Source: Collinsella aerofaciens
GTDB lineage: Bacteria; Actinomycetota; Coriobacteriia; Coriobacteriales; Coriobacteriaceae
DNA: 64,000 bases
NCBI RefSeq assembly: GCF_002736145.1
Contig: NZ_CP024160.1
Location: forward strand, 1,798,001-1,862,000
Direction of reading: 5' to 3'
Shown here one piece after another: positions 1-8,011 of the stretch (the stretch's first letter is position 1; every line of letters starts with the position of its first letter). Below the pieces are notes generated by a model, which saw nothing but the letters and a program-made list of their open reading frames with translations, was not told the DNA's origin and made no database searches. The position numbers and the translations under genes are program-made.

Positions 1-639
1 TACGACCTTGCCGGCTTTACCGTGGGCGTCGTCGATCGTCCCAAGATGCTCGACCCCGCGAACGTCCGCCCCGGCGACGTGATTCTGGGCCTGCCTTCCA
101 CCGGCGTGCACTCCAACGGATACTCACTCGTGCGTAAGGTCATCGGCGTCGACGGCATCAAGCCGGGCACGCCCGAGGCCGCCGCTAAGGCCGAGGAGCT
201 GAGCCGTCCGCTCGAGGAGCTCGGCGGTGCATCGCTGGCAGACGCCCTGCTGGCCCCCACGCGCATCTACGTCAAGCCGATTCTGGAGCTGCTGCGTGGC
301 GGCGCCAACGTGCACGCCATCGCCCACATCACCGGCGGCGGCATCACCGAGAACCTCAACCGCGCGCTTGCCGACGACGTCGACGCCGTGGTCACCCGTA
401 GCGGTGCCGAGATGGGCTGGGACGTTCCGCCCGTCATCACCTACGTGTCGCGCCAGGCCGAGCTCGCGCCCAACGAGGCGTGCAAGACCTTCAACATGGG
501 CGTTGGCCTGTGCCTGATCGTCGCCCCCGAGGACGAGGCCGCGGTTACCGAGGCCCTAGTCGCGCTGGGCGAGAAGCCGTTCCGCGTGGGCGAGTGCGTC
601 GAGGGTTCCGGTAAGGTCGTGTACTCCGATGAGCGCTAA
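1..639 (+). CDS. purM: Phosphoribosylformylglycinamidine cyclo-ligase (AIR synthetase), 5' end missing
   Basis: The reading frame is open from base 1, so the N-terminal part lies outside the window. PurM closes the imidazole ring, converting FGAM and ATP to AIR in the cytosolic purine pathway. The visible part begins near YDLAGFTVGVVDR and carries the family stretch LGLPSTGVHSNGYSLVRKV and the C-terminal AIRS_C segment HITGGGITENLNR. The stop overlaps the start of purN by 11 bases, which indicates translational coupling in a pur operon. Only about the last 212 residues are seen; identity is secure from motifs and from the purN neighbour. Confidence 0.95.
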   Translation, partial: YDLAGFTVGVVDRPKMLDPANVRPGDVILGLPSTGVHSNGYSLVRKVIGVDGIKPGTPEAAAKAEELSRPLEELGGASLADALLAPTRIYVKPILELLRGGANVHAIAHITGGGITENLNRALADDVDAVVTRSGAEMGWDVPPVITYVSRQAELAPNEACKTFNMGVGLCLIVAPEDEAAVTEALVALGEKPFRVGECVEGSGKVVYSDER

Positions 640-1330
640 CGAGCAGATGGCTGCCGCCGAGGGCCTGGGCTTTGTGCCCTACACCCGTCCGACTGGCACC
701 GATACCGCTGAGCCGCTCAAGCTCGGTGTGCTCATCAGCGGTTCGGGTACCAACCTGCAGGCGCTGATCGACCTGATCGCCGCGGATAAGCTCAATGCTT
801 CGATTGAGCTTGTGGTGTCGAGCCGTCCTTCGGCCAAGGGTCTGCGGCGTGCAGAGCGTGCAGGTATCCAGACGCTTACGCTGTCCAAGGATGTCTACGC
901 CGACCCCATCGCCGCCGACGAGATCATCGCGCACGAGCTGCTCGAGCGCGGTTGCGAGTATGTGGTCATGGCCGGCTACATGCGCATGGTGCACACGCCT
1001 CTGCTGGCGGCGTTTCCCAACCGCGTGGTCAATCTGCATCCGGCGCTGCTGCCGAGCTTTACCGGTGCGCATGCGATTGACGATGCCTTTGCGCGCGGCG
1101 TCAAGGTGACTGGCGTGACCGTGCATTTTGCCAACGAGATCTACGACAACGGTCCCATCATCGCCCAGCGTGCGCTGGCTGTTGAGGAGGGCTGGGATGT
1201 CGACACGCTCGAGGAGCACATCCACGCGATTGAGCACGTGCTGTATCCCGAGGTCGTGCAAATGCTCGCCGACGGCCGCGTCCACGTGCTGGAGAGCGGC
1301 AAGGTCGCAATTGACGCGCCTCGCGGCTAG
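629..1330 (+). CDS. purN: Phosphoribosylglycinamide formyltransferase (GAR transformylase)
   Basis: PurN transfers a formyl group from 10-formyl-THF to GAR. The 233-residue product has the GSGTNLQALIDLI phosphate loop, the catalytic segment NLHPALLPSFTG (Asn and His of the formyltransferase fold) and GVTVHFANEIYDNGPII, which supplies the conserved Asp. About 30 residues precede the usual family start at KLGVLISGSG, so the protein is slightly longer than typical. ATG 629 lies inside the end of purM; a start nearer the Rossmann core (for example the ATG at 647) cannot be excluded. A hairpin with a T-run follows, suggesting that the operon ends here. Confidence 0.95.
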   Translation: MSANEQMAAAEGLGFVPYTRPTGTDTAEPLKLGVLISGSGTNLQALIDLIAADKLNASIELVVSSRPSAKGLRRAERAGIQTLTLSKDVYADPIAADEIIAHELLERGCEYVVMAGYMRMVHTPLLAAFPNRVVNLHPALLPSFTGAHAIDDAFARGVKVTGVTVHFANEIYDNGPIIAQRALAVEEGWDVDTLEEHIHAIEHVLYPEVVQMLADGRVHVLESGKVAIDAPRG

Positions 1331-1361
1331 CGGCGCACAGTACAATTTAGCCGAGTAGTCA

Positions 1362-1404
1362 GGGTGGTCATTGGCGCCAAGGCGCGCGTGGCCACCTTTT
1401 GTTT
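1362..1404 (+). terminator. Probable Rho-independent terminator after purN
   Basis: An imperfect stem pairs GGTGGTCA (about 1364-1371) with TGGCCACC (1389-1396), enclosing CGCC/GGCG pairs, and is followed by a T-rich tail (TTTTGTTTT). It lies 30 bp downstream of purN, before an unrelated gene. Confidence 0.6.
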
Positions 1405-1482
1405 TGGGTAGTCATCGGGAACGGTCTTTAACGACTGGTCATTCAAGAACGTCGCAGGTGACTAGATGAGAGAGGTGAGCGC

Positions 1483-1947
1483 ATGGCGGATAACGAAGCG
1501 CTGTTTACGCCTGAGCTGGTGTTTTTTGATTGGGAGTGTGCAACGCCGGATGAGGTGTTTGCGCGGCTCGAGGGCGAGCTTGCACCACGTGGCTACATTG
1601 CGTCCGGTTGGCTCGACGCCGTTCGCACGCGCGAGGATGCCTATCCCACGGGTCTTGCCATGCCGGCGGCAAACATTGCCATTCCGCATACCGATCCGGG
1701 GTTTGTGGCCAAGCCCTATATCGCGGTGGTGAAGCCCGCCGCGTCCGTGACATTTAACGCTATGGCTGGCATGGGCGCTCCGGTGCCGGCGCAGATCGTC
1801 ATCAATCTGGGTATTGCCGAGCCGGGCGGCCAGGTCGAGGCCCTGCAGGCGCTCATGAACATCTTTATGGACGCCGATGCCGCAGCCGACGTGCTCGGCC
1901 AGACCACGCCCCAGGGCATGGTCGACGCCATCCGCCGCCACTTCTAA
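1483..1947 (+). CDS. PTS sugar transporter subunit IIA (fructose/galactitol type)
   Basis: A 154-residue single-domain EIIA of the PTS_EIIA_2 fold. The phospho-acceptor histidine sits in NIAIPHTDPG, the family active-site motif. Such proteins relay phosphate from HPr to a IIB domain. The start ATG at 1483 is preceded by GAGAGGTGAG. No IIB or IIC gene is adjacent, so this copy is an orphan here: it may serve a transporter elsewhere or have a regulatory role. Sugar specificity cannot be read from the sequence; the galactitol IIA (GatA) resemblance is by overall pattern. Confidence 0.85.
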   Translation: MADNEALFTPELVFFDWECATPDEVFARLEGELAPRGYIASGWLDAVRTREDAYPTGLAMPAANIAIPHTDPGFVAKPYIAVVKPAASVTFNAMAGMGAPVPAQIVINLGIAEPGGQVEALQALMNIFMDADAAADVLGQTTPQGMVDAIRRHF

Positions 1948-1964
1948 GGTGGGGCTGAGTCGGC

Positions 1965-2050
1965 ACTTGGGGACTGTCCCTAACTGCCGGCTGCCAGAGC
2001 TGTCCCCTTTGCACCAAAATGGTGCAGATTAACCTGTCCCCAATGCACCA
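1965..2050. repeat. GGGGACAG-family REP-like repeat
   Basis: The segment holds TTGGGGACTGTCCC near 1968-1981, GCTGTCCCCTTT near 1999-2010 and CCTGTCCCCAAT near 2033-2044, with short inverted pairings between them and a GCACCA/TGGTGC hairpin. The same GGGGACAG/CTGTCCCC modules recur at 3909, 7915, 8253, 10799, 54072 and 57683. It occupies the gap between the IIA gene and the foldase gene. Confidence 0.6.
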
Positions 2051-2117
2051 AGCGTGCCGCGGGGGCTGCGTTGTGACACAATGGCGTTTGTTCGATTCGT
2101 TATGCGAAAGGCCAACT

Positions 2118-3338
2118 ATGGCAAATAAGAAAAAGAACTCCGAGGCCGCGCCGACGCCCGAGCAGCAGGCCCGCGCTGCCTCCAGCTCTCGCAAGAAGCA
2201 GCGCAAGACGTACGTGTCTAAGACCGTCAAGATCGTTCTGGTGGTCATCGGCGTGCTGGCGATGCTGCTTTCCGTCTCGGCGATGGCGTGCTCCGGCCTT
2301 ATGTCGCAGGCCGAGGACACCTCGGGCTACAAGCTGACCGGCGGCGTTGCTGCTACTATCAACGGTACCAACCTCACCGAGGACACCGTGACCAAGCAGA
2401 TCATGAGCATGCGCACGTCCTACGGCTACACCAAGGATGAGGATTGGGCGCAGTATCTGGTTGACAACGACCTCACTCCCAAGAAGTACCGCAAGCAACT
2501 CATCGACTCCTACACACAGCAGATTCTGCTTCAACAGGCACAGAAGGAGAACGGCGTGACGGTGTCGGATGAGGAGGTCGAGAAGGCTTGGAAGGACGCG
2601 TGCAAGAGCGCGGGCGGTGCCAAGGCCTTTAAGAAGACCCTCAAGACCTACGGCTATACCGAGGACACCTACAAGGACTCGCTCAAGGAGAGTCTGGCGC
2701 AGCAGAAACTTAAGGATGCCGTCGCGCCCACGAGCAAGCCCAAGGACAGCGAGATTGTCGATTACATCAACGAAAACCTGTCCAGCTACAATGACGCCCG
2801 CCGCTCGTCGAACATCCTGATCAAGGTTGATTCCGACGCTTCCGACGAGGACAAGGCTGCCGCCAAGGCCAAGGCGCAGGAGTGCCTGGACAAGATTAAC
2901 TCCGGTGAGCTGAGCTTTGAGGACGCCGTTGAGCAGTACTCCGAGGACACCGGTTCCAAGGAGAAGAAGGGCGATGTGGGCTGGGATAAGCTCACCACCT
3001 TTGTCGACAGCTACCAGACGGCGCTCGAGGGGCTCAACAAGGGCGATGTGAGCGACGTGGTCGAGTCGACGTACGGTTACCATGTCATCAAATGCACCGA
3101 CTACTTCCATGTCGATAATCAGGTTGATGACATCAACCAGGTGCCCAAGGCCATCAAGAAGTACGTTTCCAACGTGGTGAAGACGCAGGCGGCCAGCACC
3201 GCGTACAGCGAGTGGCTAGAGCAGTACAAGAAGGATGCCGACATCACCGTCAATCCCATGCCCAAAGACGTGCCATACAACGTCAGCCTGAAGGGCGTCA
3301 CCAAGAGTTCGACCGACGATTCGTCGACGACTGAGTAA
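2118..3338 (+). CDS. PrsA-like extracytoplasmic foldase (parvulin peptidyl-prolyl isomerase)
   Basis: The start at 2118 (MANKKKNSE) is chosen because GAAAGG precedes it and the upstream in-frame extension is repeat DNA. The 406-residue product has a basic, charged N-terminus, one hydrophobic segment (about residues 38-58, VKIVLVVIGVLAMLL) ending near a Cys that is a poor lipobox, a SurA_N-like helical region with a conserved NDLTPKKYRKQLID stretch, and a PpiC/rotamase domain (about residues 230-340) with SNILIKV, GDVGWDKL and YGYHVIKC. Such proteins fold secreted proteins at the outer membrane face. The tail is Ser/Thr rich. It may act as an anchored protein rather than a lipoprotein. Confidence 0.85.
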   Translation: MANKKKNSEAAPTPEQQARAASSSRKKQRKTYVSKTVKIVLVVIGVLAMLLSVSAMACSGLMSQAEDTSGYKLTGGVAATINGTNLTEDTVTKQIMSMRTSYGYTKDEDWAQYLVDNDLTPKKYRKQLIDSYTQQILLQQAQKENGVTVSDEEVEKAWKDACKSAGGAKAFKKTLKTYGYTEDTYKDSLKESLAQQKLKDAVAPTSKPKDSEIVDYINENLSSYNDARRSSNILIKVDSDASDEDKAAAKAKAQECLDKINSGELSFEDAVEQYSEDTGSKEKKGDVGWDKLTTFVDSYQTALEGLNKGDVSDVVESTYGYHVIKCTDYFHVDNQVDDINQVPKAIKKYVSNVVKTQAASTAYSEWLEQYKKDADITVNPMPKDVPYNVSLKGVTKSSTDDSSTTE

Positions 3339-3392
3339 TCATGGGGCGGTGCTCGCGCGAGTGCCGCCCACGCTATTAGAGAGGATTTGCAG

Positions 3393-3836
3393 ATGACCAA
3401 CGAAGAGCTGCAGAAGGAAATGATCGCGGCCATGAAGGCCAAGGACAAGGTTCGCCTGTCCATCATTCGCCAGGTCAAGGCCGAGGTGAAGAATATCGAG
3501 GTTAACGAGCGCCGCGATGTGACCGAGGAAGACGTCAACAGCATGATCAAGCGTCTGATCAAGCAGACGAGCGAGACGCTGGAGATGTCCATCAAGGCCG
3601 GCACCGACCAGGAGCGTACCGACAACCTGACCGAGCAGGTCAAGATTCTGGAGAGCCTGCTGCCCGCGCAGGTTTCGGGCGAGGAGCTCGAGGCCCTGAT
3701 CGAGCAGGTTATCGCCGAGCTGGGCGCCACGTCCAAGAAGCAGATGGGCCAGGTTATGGGTGCACTCGGCAAGGCCACCGGCGGCAACTTCGATAAGCCG
3801 GCCGCGGCAAAGATCGTCGGAGCCAAACTCGCATAG
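3393..3836 (+). CDS. GatB/YqeY domain-containing protein
   Basis: A 147-residue stand-alone YqeY protein resembling the C-terminal tRNA-binding tail of GatB. Typical features are the N-terminal helix MTNEELQKEMIAAMKAKD, LSIIRQVKAEVKNIE, the LESLLPAQ motif and the C-terminal GQVMGALGKATGG. ATG 3393 is preferred over the TTG six bases upstream because GAGAGG lies at the proper spacing. The exact biochemical role of YqeY is not established; a link to tRNA-dependent amidation is inferred from the fold. A strong terminator follows. Confidence 0.9.
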   Translation: MTNEELQKEMIAAMKAKDKVRLSIIRQVKAEVKNIEVNERRDVTEEDVNSMIKRLIKQTSETLEMSIKAGTDQERTDNLTEQVKILESLLPAQVSGEELEALIEQVIAELGATSKKQMGQVMGALGKATGGNFDKPAAAKIVGAKLA

Positions 3837-3865
3837 GGGCCTAGCGGTACATAGTTGATGTCGAA

Positions 3866-3897
3866 GGGGCGTGACCATTGCGGTCGCGCCCCTTTTT
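3866..3897 (+). terminator. Rho-independent terminator after the YqeY gene
   Basis: GGGGCGTGACC pairs with GGTCGCGCCCC across the loop ATTGC, followed directly by TTTTT. The position, 30 bp beyond the stop codon, suits termination of the upstream gene. Confidence 0.85.
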
Positions 3898-3908
3898 GCT
3901 AGGCTGGG

Positions 3909-3979
3909 CACTCATTGGGGACAGACTTAAATGAGTGCCCAATGAGTAGGTACTCATTTAAGTCTGTCCCCAATGAGTG
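3909..3979. repeat. GGGGACAG-family inverted repeat, 28-bp perfect arms
   Basis: Bases 3909-3936 and 3952-3979 are perfect reverse complements (28 bp) around a 15-base loop; the arm contains CATTGGGGACAGACTTAAAT. An almost identical pair is found 50 kb away at 54145-54204. The structure is a head-to-head REP pair (BIME-like) between a terminator and the promoter region of the amino acid transporter operon. Confidence 0.85.
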
Positions 3980-4083
3980 GGCGGAAGGTTGCGGGTTCTT
4001 TACGGGAATGTAGTGTGGGCTGCGGAAACGTGGTTCTTTCCGTACAATAGTTCAACTCGTGTAAACGCAGGGAAGGGACATTC

Positions 4084-4815
4084 ATGGCAGACATGATCGA
4101 GATCAAGCATCTCAACAAGTACTTTGGCGACCTGCATGTGCTCAAAGATATCAATCTCACCGTCAAGCGCGGCGAGAAGCTCGTAATGATCGGGCCTTCC
4201 GGCTCGGGCAAGTCGACACTCATCCGCTGCGTCGATTATCTTGAGGAGCCCACGTCGGGCGAGGTCATCATCGACGGCACACCGCTCACCAAAAAGAATC
4301 ACCTGGAGATGGCTCGCAAGTATAGCTCCATGGTGTTTCAGCAGTTCAACCTGTATCCCAACATGACGGTGCTGGGCAACCTGACGCTCGCGCCCATCAA
4401 GCTGCAAAAGAAGAGCAAGGAGGAGGCGACCGAGATCGCCATCGCCGCGCTCAAGCGCGTCGGCATGGCGCATAAGGCTGGCGAGTATCCGCAGAACCTC
4501 TCGGGCGGTCAGCAGCAGCGCATTGCCATCGCTCGTGCCCTGTGCACCAAGCAGCCCATCATCCTGTTTGACGAGCCGACCTCGGCGCTCGACCCCGAGA
4601 TGGTCCAGGAGGTTCTGGACGTTATGATTGAGCTCGCGCAGGAGGACATCACCATGATCTGCGTGACGCATGAGATGGGCTTTGCGCGCCAGGTGGCCGA
4701 CCGCGTCATCTTTATGGAGGACGGCCGCATTCTGGAGGAGGGCACGCCCGAGCACTTCTTCGATAACCCCGAGAACCCGCGCTGCCGCGAGTTCCTGTCC
4801 AAGATTCTGCACTAG
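4084..4815 (+). CDS. Polar amino acid ABC transporter, ATP-binding protein (GlnQ-type)
   Basis: A 243-residue ABC ATPase of the PAAT family. Walker [10 protein letters not shown] is at residues 39-47, the signature [15 protein letters not shown] lies near 138-152, and Walker [14 protein letters not shown] near 160. Length and motifs match GlnQ/HisP proteins. It is the first gene of a four-gene unit with its binding protein and two permeases, all on the same strand with short gaps. A TACAAT -10-like box lies at 4043-4048. Substrate is unknown; glutamine, glutamate, aspartate or a cationic amino acid are all possible. Confidence 0.93.
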   Translation: MADMIEIKHLNKYFGDLHVLKDINLTVKRGEKLVMIGPSGSGKSTLIRCVDYLEEPTSGEVIIDGTPLTKKNHLEMARKYSSMVFQQFNLYPNMTVLGNLTLAPIKLQKKSKEEATEIAIAALKRVGMAHKAGEYPQNLSGGQQQRIAIARALCTKQPIILFDEPTSALDPEMVQEVLDVMIELAQEDITMICVTHEMGFARQVADRVIFMEDGRILEEGTPEHFFDNPENPRCREFLSKILH

Positions 4816-4823
4816 GCGCGGTG

Positions 4824-5699
4824 ATGGACATGACGGATATGACGAGGGCGGCCGTGTCGCGCCGTCACTTTTTGCAGCTGGCTGGCGCCGGCATGCTTGC
4901 GCTGACGGGGACCGCGCTTACCGGTTGCGGCAACTCTACCAGCGGCGAGGGCTCCGACAAGGGGTCCAAGCTTGCGGCCATTAAGTCGCGTGGCCATCTG
5001 AATGCCGGCGTTAAGAAGGACGTTCCCGGTTACGGCTATTACGACACCGCCAAGGGCCGCTTTGAGGGCATGGAAGTCGATTTGTGCTACCAGATCGCCG
5101 CTGCCGTCTTTGGCGTGAGCTACAAGGACGCCCGTGCCCAGGAGCTTGTCGAGTTTACCGACGTAACGCCCAAGACACGCGGCCCGCTGATCGATAACGG
5201 CCAACTTGACGTGGTCGCGGCGACCTACACCATCACCGACGAGCGCAAGAAGAGCTGGGATTTCTCGACGCCGTACCGCACCGACTACGTGGGACTCATG
5301 GTCAAGAAGCGTTCGGGCTTTACCTCGATTGAGGACCTGGACGGCAAGGTCATTGGCGTGAGCCAGGGTGCTACCACGCAGGGCCTGATCGAGCAGATGA
5401 TCAAGGACAACGGCTTTAGCTGCAAGCCCGAGTTTAGGGCCTTTAGCGGCTACCCCATCATCAAGAGTTCGCTCGACGCCGGCAATATCGACGTCTTTGC
5501 CATGGACCGCTCCACGCTGGCCGGCTACATGAACGAGACCGTTGAGCTGTTGCAGCCCGAGGTCAAGTTTGGCGAGCAGGGCTACGGCGTGGCGACCAAG
5601 AAGGGCTGCGACCTTTCGGCTGTGGTCGATCAGGTGATTTGCGATCGCCTGGCCGATGGCTGGCTCGACCAAGAGGTCAAGACCTGGGGTCTTGTATAG
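4824..5699 (+). CDS. Amino acid ABC transporter substrate-binding lipoprotein with Tat-like signal
   Basis: A solute-binding protein of the SBP_bac_3 family, about 291 residues. The N-terminus has a twin-arginine motif (SRRHFLQLAG), a hydrophobic stretch and a lipobox-like LTGC with the Cys near residue 35, so it is predicted to be exported folded and lipid-anchored. The mature part shows the family features IKSRGHLNAGVKKDVPGYGY, FEGMEVDLCYQIA and TYTITDERKKSWDFSTPY. GTG 4821, ATG 4824 or ATG 4833 could be the start. It delivers amino acids to the permeases encoded just downstream. Confidence 0.9.
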   Translation: MDMTDMTRAAVSRRHFLQLAGAGMLALTGTALTGCGNSTSGEGSDKGSKLAAIKSRGHLNAGVKKDVPGYGYYDTAKGRFEGMEVDLCYQIAAAVFGVSYKDARAQELVEFTDVTPKTRGPLIDNGQLDVVAATYTITDERKKSWDFSTPYRTDYVGLMVKKRSGFTSIEDLDGKVIGVSQGATTQGLIEQMIKDNGFSCKPEFRAFSGYPIIKSSLDAGNIDVFAMDRSTLAGYMNETVELLQPEVKFGEQGYGVATKKGCDLSAVVDQVICDRLADGWLDQEVKTWGLV

Positions 5700-5724
5700 G
5701 CGCATCGTCCAAGGAAGGAATCAA

Positions 5725-6471
5725 ATGCTCGAAGGATTATTTGACGCCGACCGTTGGTCGACGACATTTCAAAACATGGGGCCCTTCTGGGAGGGCTTTG
5801 GCGTGACGCTACAGGTGGTCGTTGCCGGTCTGTTGCTGTCACTGGTGCTGGGTACGCTGCTGGGCGTGTTCTCTACCACTCGTTCGCGCGTACTGCGCGC
5901 CATAAGCCGCGTGTACGTGGAGTTTTACCAGAACACCCCGTTGCCCGTGCAGGTGCTCTTTATGTACATGGCCGGTCCGCAGTTTTTGCAGGCCATAACC
6001 GGTGCCGACCAGCCGGTGCGCATCGCGCCGTTCGTGCTGGGCTTCTTGGGCGTGGGCCTGTATCACGCGGCCTACATTTCGGAGGTCATCCGCACCGGTA
6101 TCGAGGCGGTTCCGCGCGGTCAGATGGAGGCGGCCCAGAGCCAGGGCTTCACCCGTGCGCAGGCGTACTGGTACATCGTGCTGCCCCAGACGTTCAAGAT
6201 CATTCTGCCGCCGCTGTGTAACCAGGCGCTCAACCTGGTCAAGAACACGTCGGTGCTGGCGCTTGTGGCCGGCGGCGACCTTATGTACCGTTCCGACAAC
6301 TTTGTGAGTCTGTACGGTTATCTGCAGGGATACATCGTCTGCTGCCTTATGTACTTCATCATCTGCTTTCCGCTCGCCATGCTGGCGCAGTGGCTCGAGC
6401 GCCGCTCCAAGGAGCGTCCGCGCGGCGTGAGCCTGGCCGAGCTGGGGCTCGACAACGTAGAGGAGGCCTAG
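5725..6471 (+). CDS. Amino acid ABC transporter permease 1
   Basis: A His/Glu/Gln/Arg/opine family inner-membrane permease of 248 residues. The start at 5725 follows AAGGAAGG; an upstream in-frame extension into the preceding gene is ignored. The EAA loop reads EAAQSQGFTRAQAYWYIVLPQTFKIILPP. About five membrane segments can be seen, and the N-terminal periplasmic portion precedes GVTLQVVVAGLLLSLVLGTLLG. It probably forms a heterodimer with the next permease. Its stop is only three bases from the next start. Confidence 0.92.
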   Translation: MLEGLFDADRWSTTFQNMGPFWEGFGVTLQVVVAGLLLSLVLGTLLGVFSTTRSRVLRAISRVYVEFYQNTPLPVQVLFMYMAGPQFLQAITGADQPVRIAPFVLGFLGVGLYHAAYISEVIRTGIEAVPRGQMEAAQSQGFTRAQAYWYIVLPQTFKIILPPLCNQALNLVKNTSVLALVAGGDLMYRSDNFVSLYGYLQGYIVCCLMYFIICFPLAMLAQWLERRSKERPRGVSLAELGLDNVEEA

Positions 6472-6474
6472 CGC

Positions 6475-7113
6475 ATGGAAATCTTCAACGCGACCAACCT
6501 GCTCTACATTTGGGGCGGCTTTGTTAAGACCATAGAGATCTCGGCGCTGTCGATCTTTTTCTCGCTCATCTTTGGCACGGTGCTGGCGCTCGTTAAAAGC
6601 TATGCGCCCCGCCCGTTCCGTATTTTGGTGAGCGCCTATATCGAGCTGTTCCGTTGCACGCCGAACCTGCTGTGGATTCTGTTTATCTACTTTACGGTGC
6701 AGGGTTTGGACATTGTGATTTCGACCATCGCCTTTACGCTGTTTACCAGCGCTGTTATGGCCGAGATTGTGCGCGGAGGCCTCAACTCGATTCCGCGCGG
6801 CCAGTTTGAGGCAGCGCAGAGCCAGGGCTTTGGCTTCTTTGCCACCATGCGCTACATCATTCTGCCGCAGACGTTTAAGACGATCATTCCGGCGCTGTTT
6901 AGCCAGTGCACGACCGTCATCAAGGACAGCTCGTATCTTTCGGGCATTAACGTGGCCGAGCTCATGTACACGGCAAACGTCGTGATGGCCCACGCGATCG
7001 ATCTGTCGCAGGTGCTTATGCTCTACGGCCTGGTGTTTGCGATGTACTTTGTGCTCAACTTTGGTATCTCGCTGCTGGTGAGGGCGTATCAACGCCGCAT
7101 TGTGGCCGCATAG
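6475..7113 (+). CDS. Amino acid ABC transporter permease 2
   Basis: A 212-residue permease of the same family as the preceding gene, with the EAA loop FEAAQSQGFGFFATMRYIILPQTFKTIIPALF and the N-terminal VKTIEISALSIFFSLIFGTVL. It follows after GAGGCCTAGCGC with a three-base gap, so the two permeases are translationally linked. The pair with one ATPase and one binding protein makes a complete importer. Confidence 0.92.
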   Translation: MEIFNATNLLYIWGGFVKTIEISALSIFFSLIFGTVLALVKSYAPRPFRILVSAYIELFRCTPNLLWILFIYFTVQGLDIVISTIAFTLFTSAVMAEIVRGGLNSIPRGQFEAAQSQGFGFFATMRYIILPQTFKTIIPALFSQCTTVIKDSSYLSGINVAELMYTANVVMAHAIDLSQVLMLYGLVFAMYFVLNFGISLLVRAYQRRIVAA

Positions 7114-7139
7114 TCCTGCTTCCCCAAGCACGGCACCTT

Positions 7140-7192
7140 ACCCCTCAATCGTCGCTTGCGTACATTTAGTACGCGGCGCTCCTCTTTCGGGG
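7140..7192. other. Hairpin in the gap after the amino acid transporter operon
   Basis: A nested inverted repeat: CCCC (7141-7144) pairs with GGGG (7179-7182), and inside it GCGTAC (7158-7163) pairs with GTACGC (7169-7174) across ATTTA. There is no clean T-run, so it could be a weak terminator or a repeat unit. Confidence 0.4.
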
Positions 7193-7284
7193 CAATCTGC
7201 CGCACTTGGGAAACCAGGACGGTCGTAAGTGACAAAATGGGAATCAGGAATCGCCTATTTCTCATTTGTTAGAAAGGAATCGCG

Positions 7285-7908
7285 ATGAGCGATCTGGAGA
7301 ATAAGAAGAATCCTGTGGTCATTACCATCGCGCGCGACTTTGGCGCCGAGGGCCACGAGATTGGCCGCATGCTTGCCGACGAGTTGGGGATTCCGCTGTA
7401 CGATAACGAGCTGCTGGTACGTGCGTCGCTGCGCGCGGGCGAGTCGCTCGATAAGATGGCCGCCTACGACGAGCGTCTGGCTGTGGAGAACATGGCGTTC
7501 CTGCCCGACCGCTACGATGCGCGTTCGTACTCGGACAAGTTGTTCCAAAAGATGAGCCAGGTGATTTTGGACCTGGGCGAGACCGAGAGCTGCATTATCG
7601 AAGGCCGCCTGTCCGATTACCTGCTGCGTAACAACCCCAACCACATTGCCGTGTTGGTGACCGCACCCTTTGAGGACCGCGTCGAGATCGTGCGCAAGAA
7701 GCGCGGCCTTAACAAAAAGAAGGGCGCCAAGCTGGTCAAGCAGCAGCAGAAGGCGCGAGAGGCATTTTACAAGCGCTACAGTGCCGGCAAGTGGAAAATG
7801 ACGAGCGGTAAAGACATCGTCGTCAACCGCGCCAAGCTGGGCCGCGAGGGCTGCAAAGACGTTATCGCCGCTGCCTACCGCTACAAAGTGGCCCAGCTCG
7901 AAGGCTAG
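7285..7908 (+). CDS. Cytidylate kinase-like family protein
   Basis: A 207-residue P-loop protein resembling PF13189 cytidylate kinase-like proteins. The N-terminal ITIARDFGAEGHEIGRMLADELGIPLYDNELL matches the family, which normally reads SREYGSGGREIG; here Ser-Gly-Gly-Arg is replaced by Ala-Glu-Gly-His, so nucleotide binding may be altered. CIIEGRLSDYLLRN and HIAVLVTAPFEDRVEIVRKKRGL follow the family pattern, and the C-terminus is Lys rich. The start has AGAAAGGA upstream. It stands alone between hairpins. True substrate is unknown; members of this family are often misannotated as Cmk. Confidence 0.8.
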   Translation: MSDLENKKNPVVITIARDFGAEGHEIGRMLADELGIPLYDNELLVRASLRAGESLDKMAAYDERLAVENMAFLPDRYDARSYSDKLFQKMSQVILDLGETESCIIEGRLSDYLLRNNPNHIAVLVTAPFEDRVEIVRKKRGLNKKKGAKLVKQQQKAREAFYKRYSAGKWKMTSGKDIVVNRAKLGREGCKDVIAAAYRYKVAQLEG

Positions 7909-7914
7909 CCGATC

Positions 7915-7955
7915 AAAACCACCACAAAGGGGACAGGCACCTTTGTGGTGGTTTT
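7915..7955. terminator. Bidirectional terminator formed by a GGGGACAG-family repeat
   Basis: AAAACCACCACAAAGG (7915-7930) is perfectly complementary to CCTTTGTGGTGGTTTT (7940-7955), with the GGGGACAGGCA module across the stem top and loop. The U-tract follows the cytidylate kinase-like gene directly, so the repeat seems to serve as its terminator. Confidence 0.75.
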
Positions 7956-8011
7956 TGTTTTAGGCCGAGGGGAAGGCCTTGGCGGCAGTGCCTATCCTCG
8001 GCTTTTGCAAA

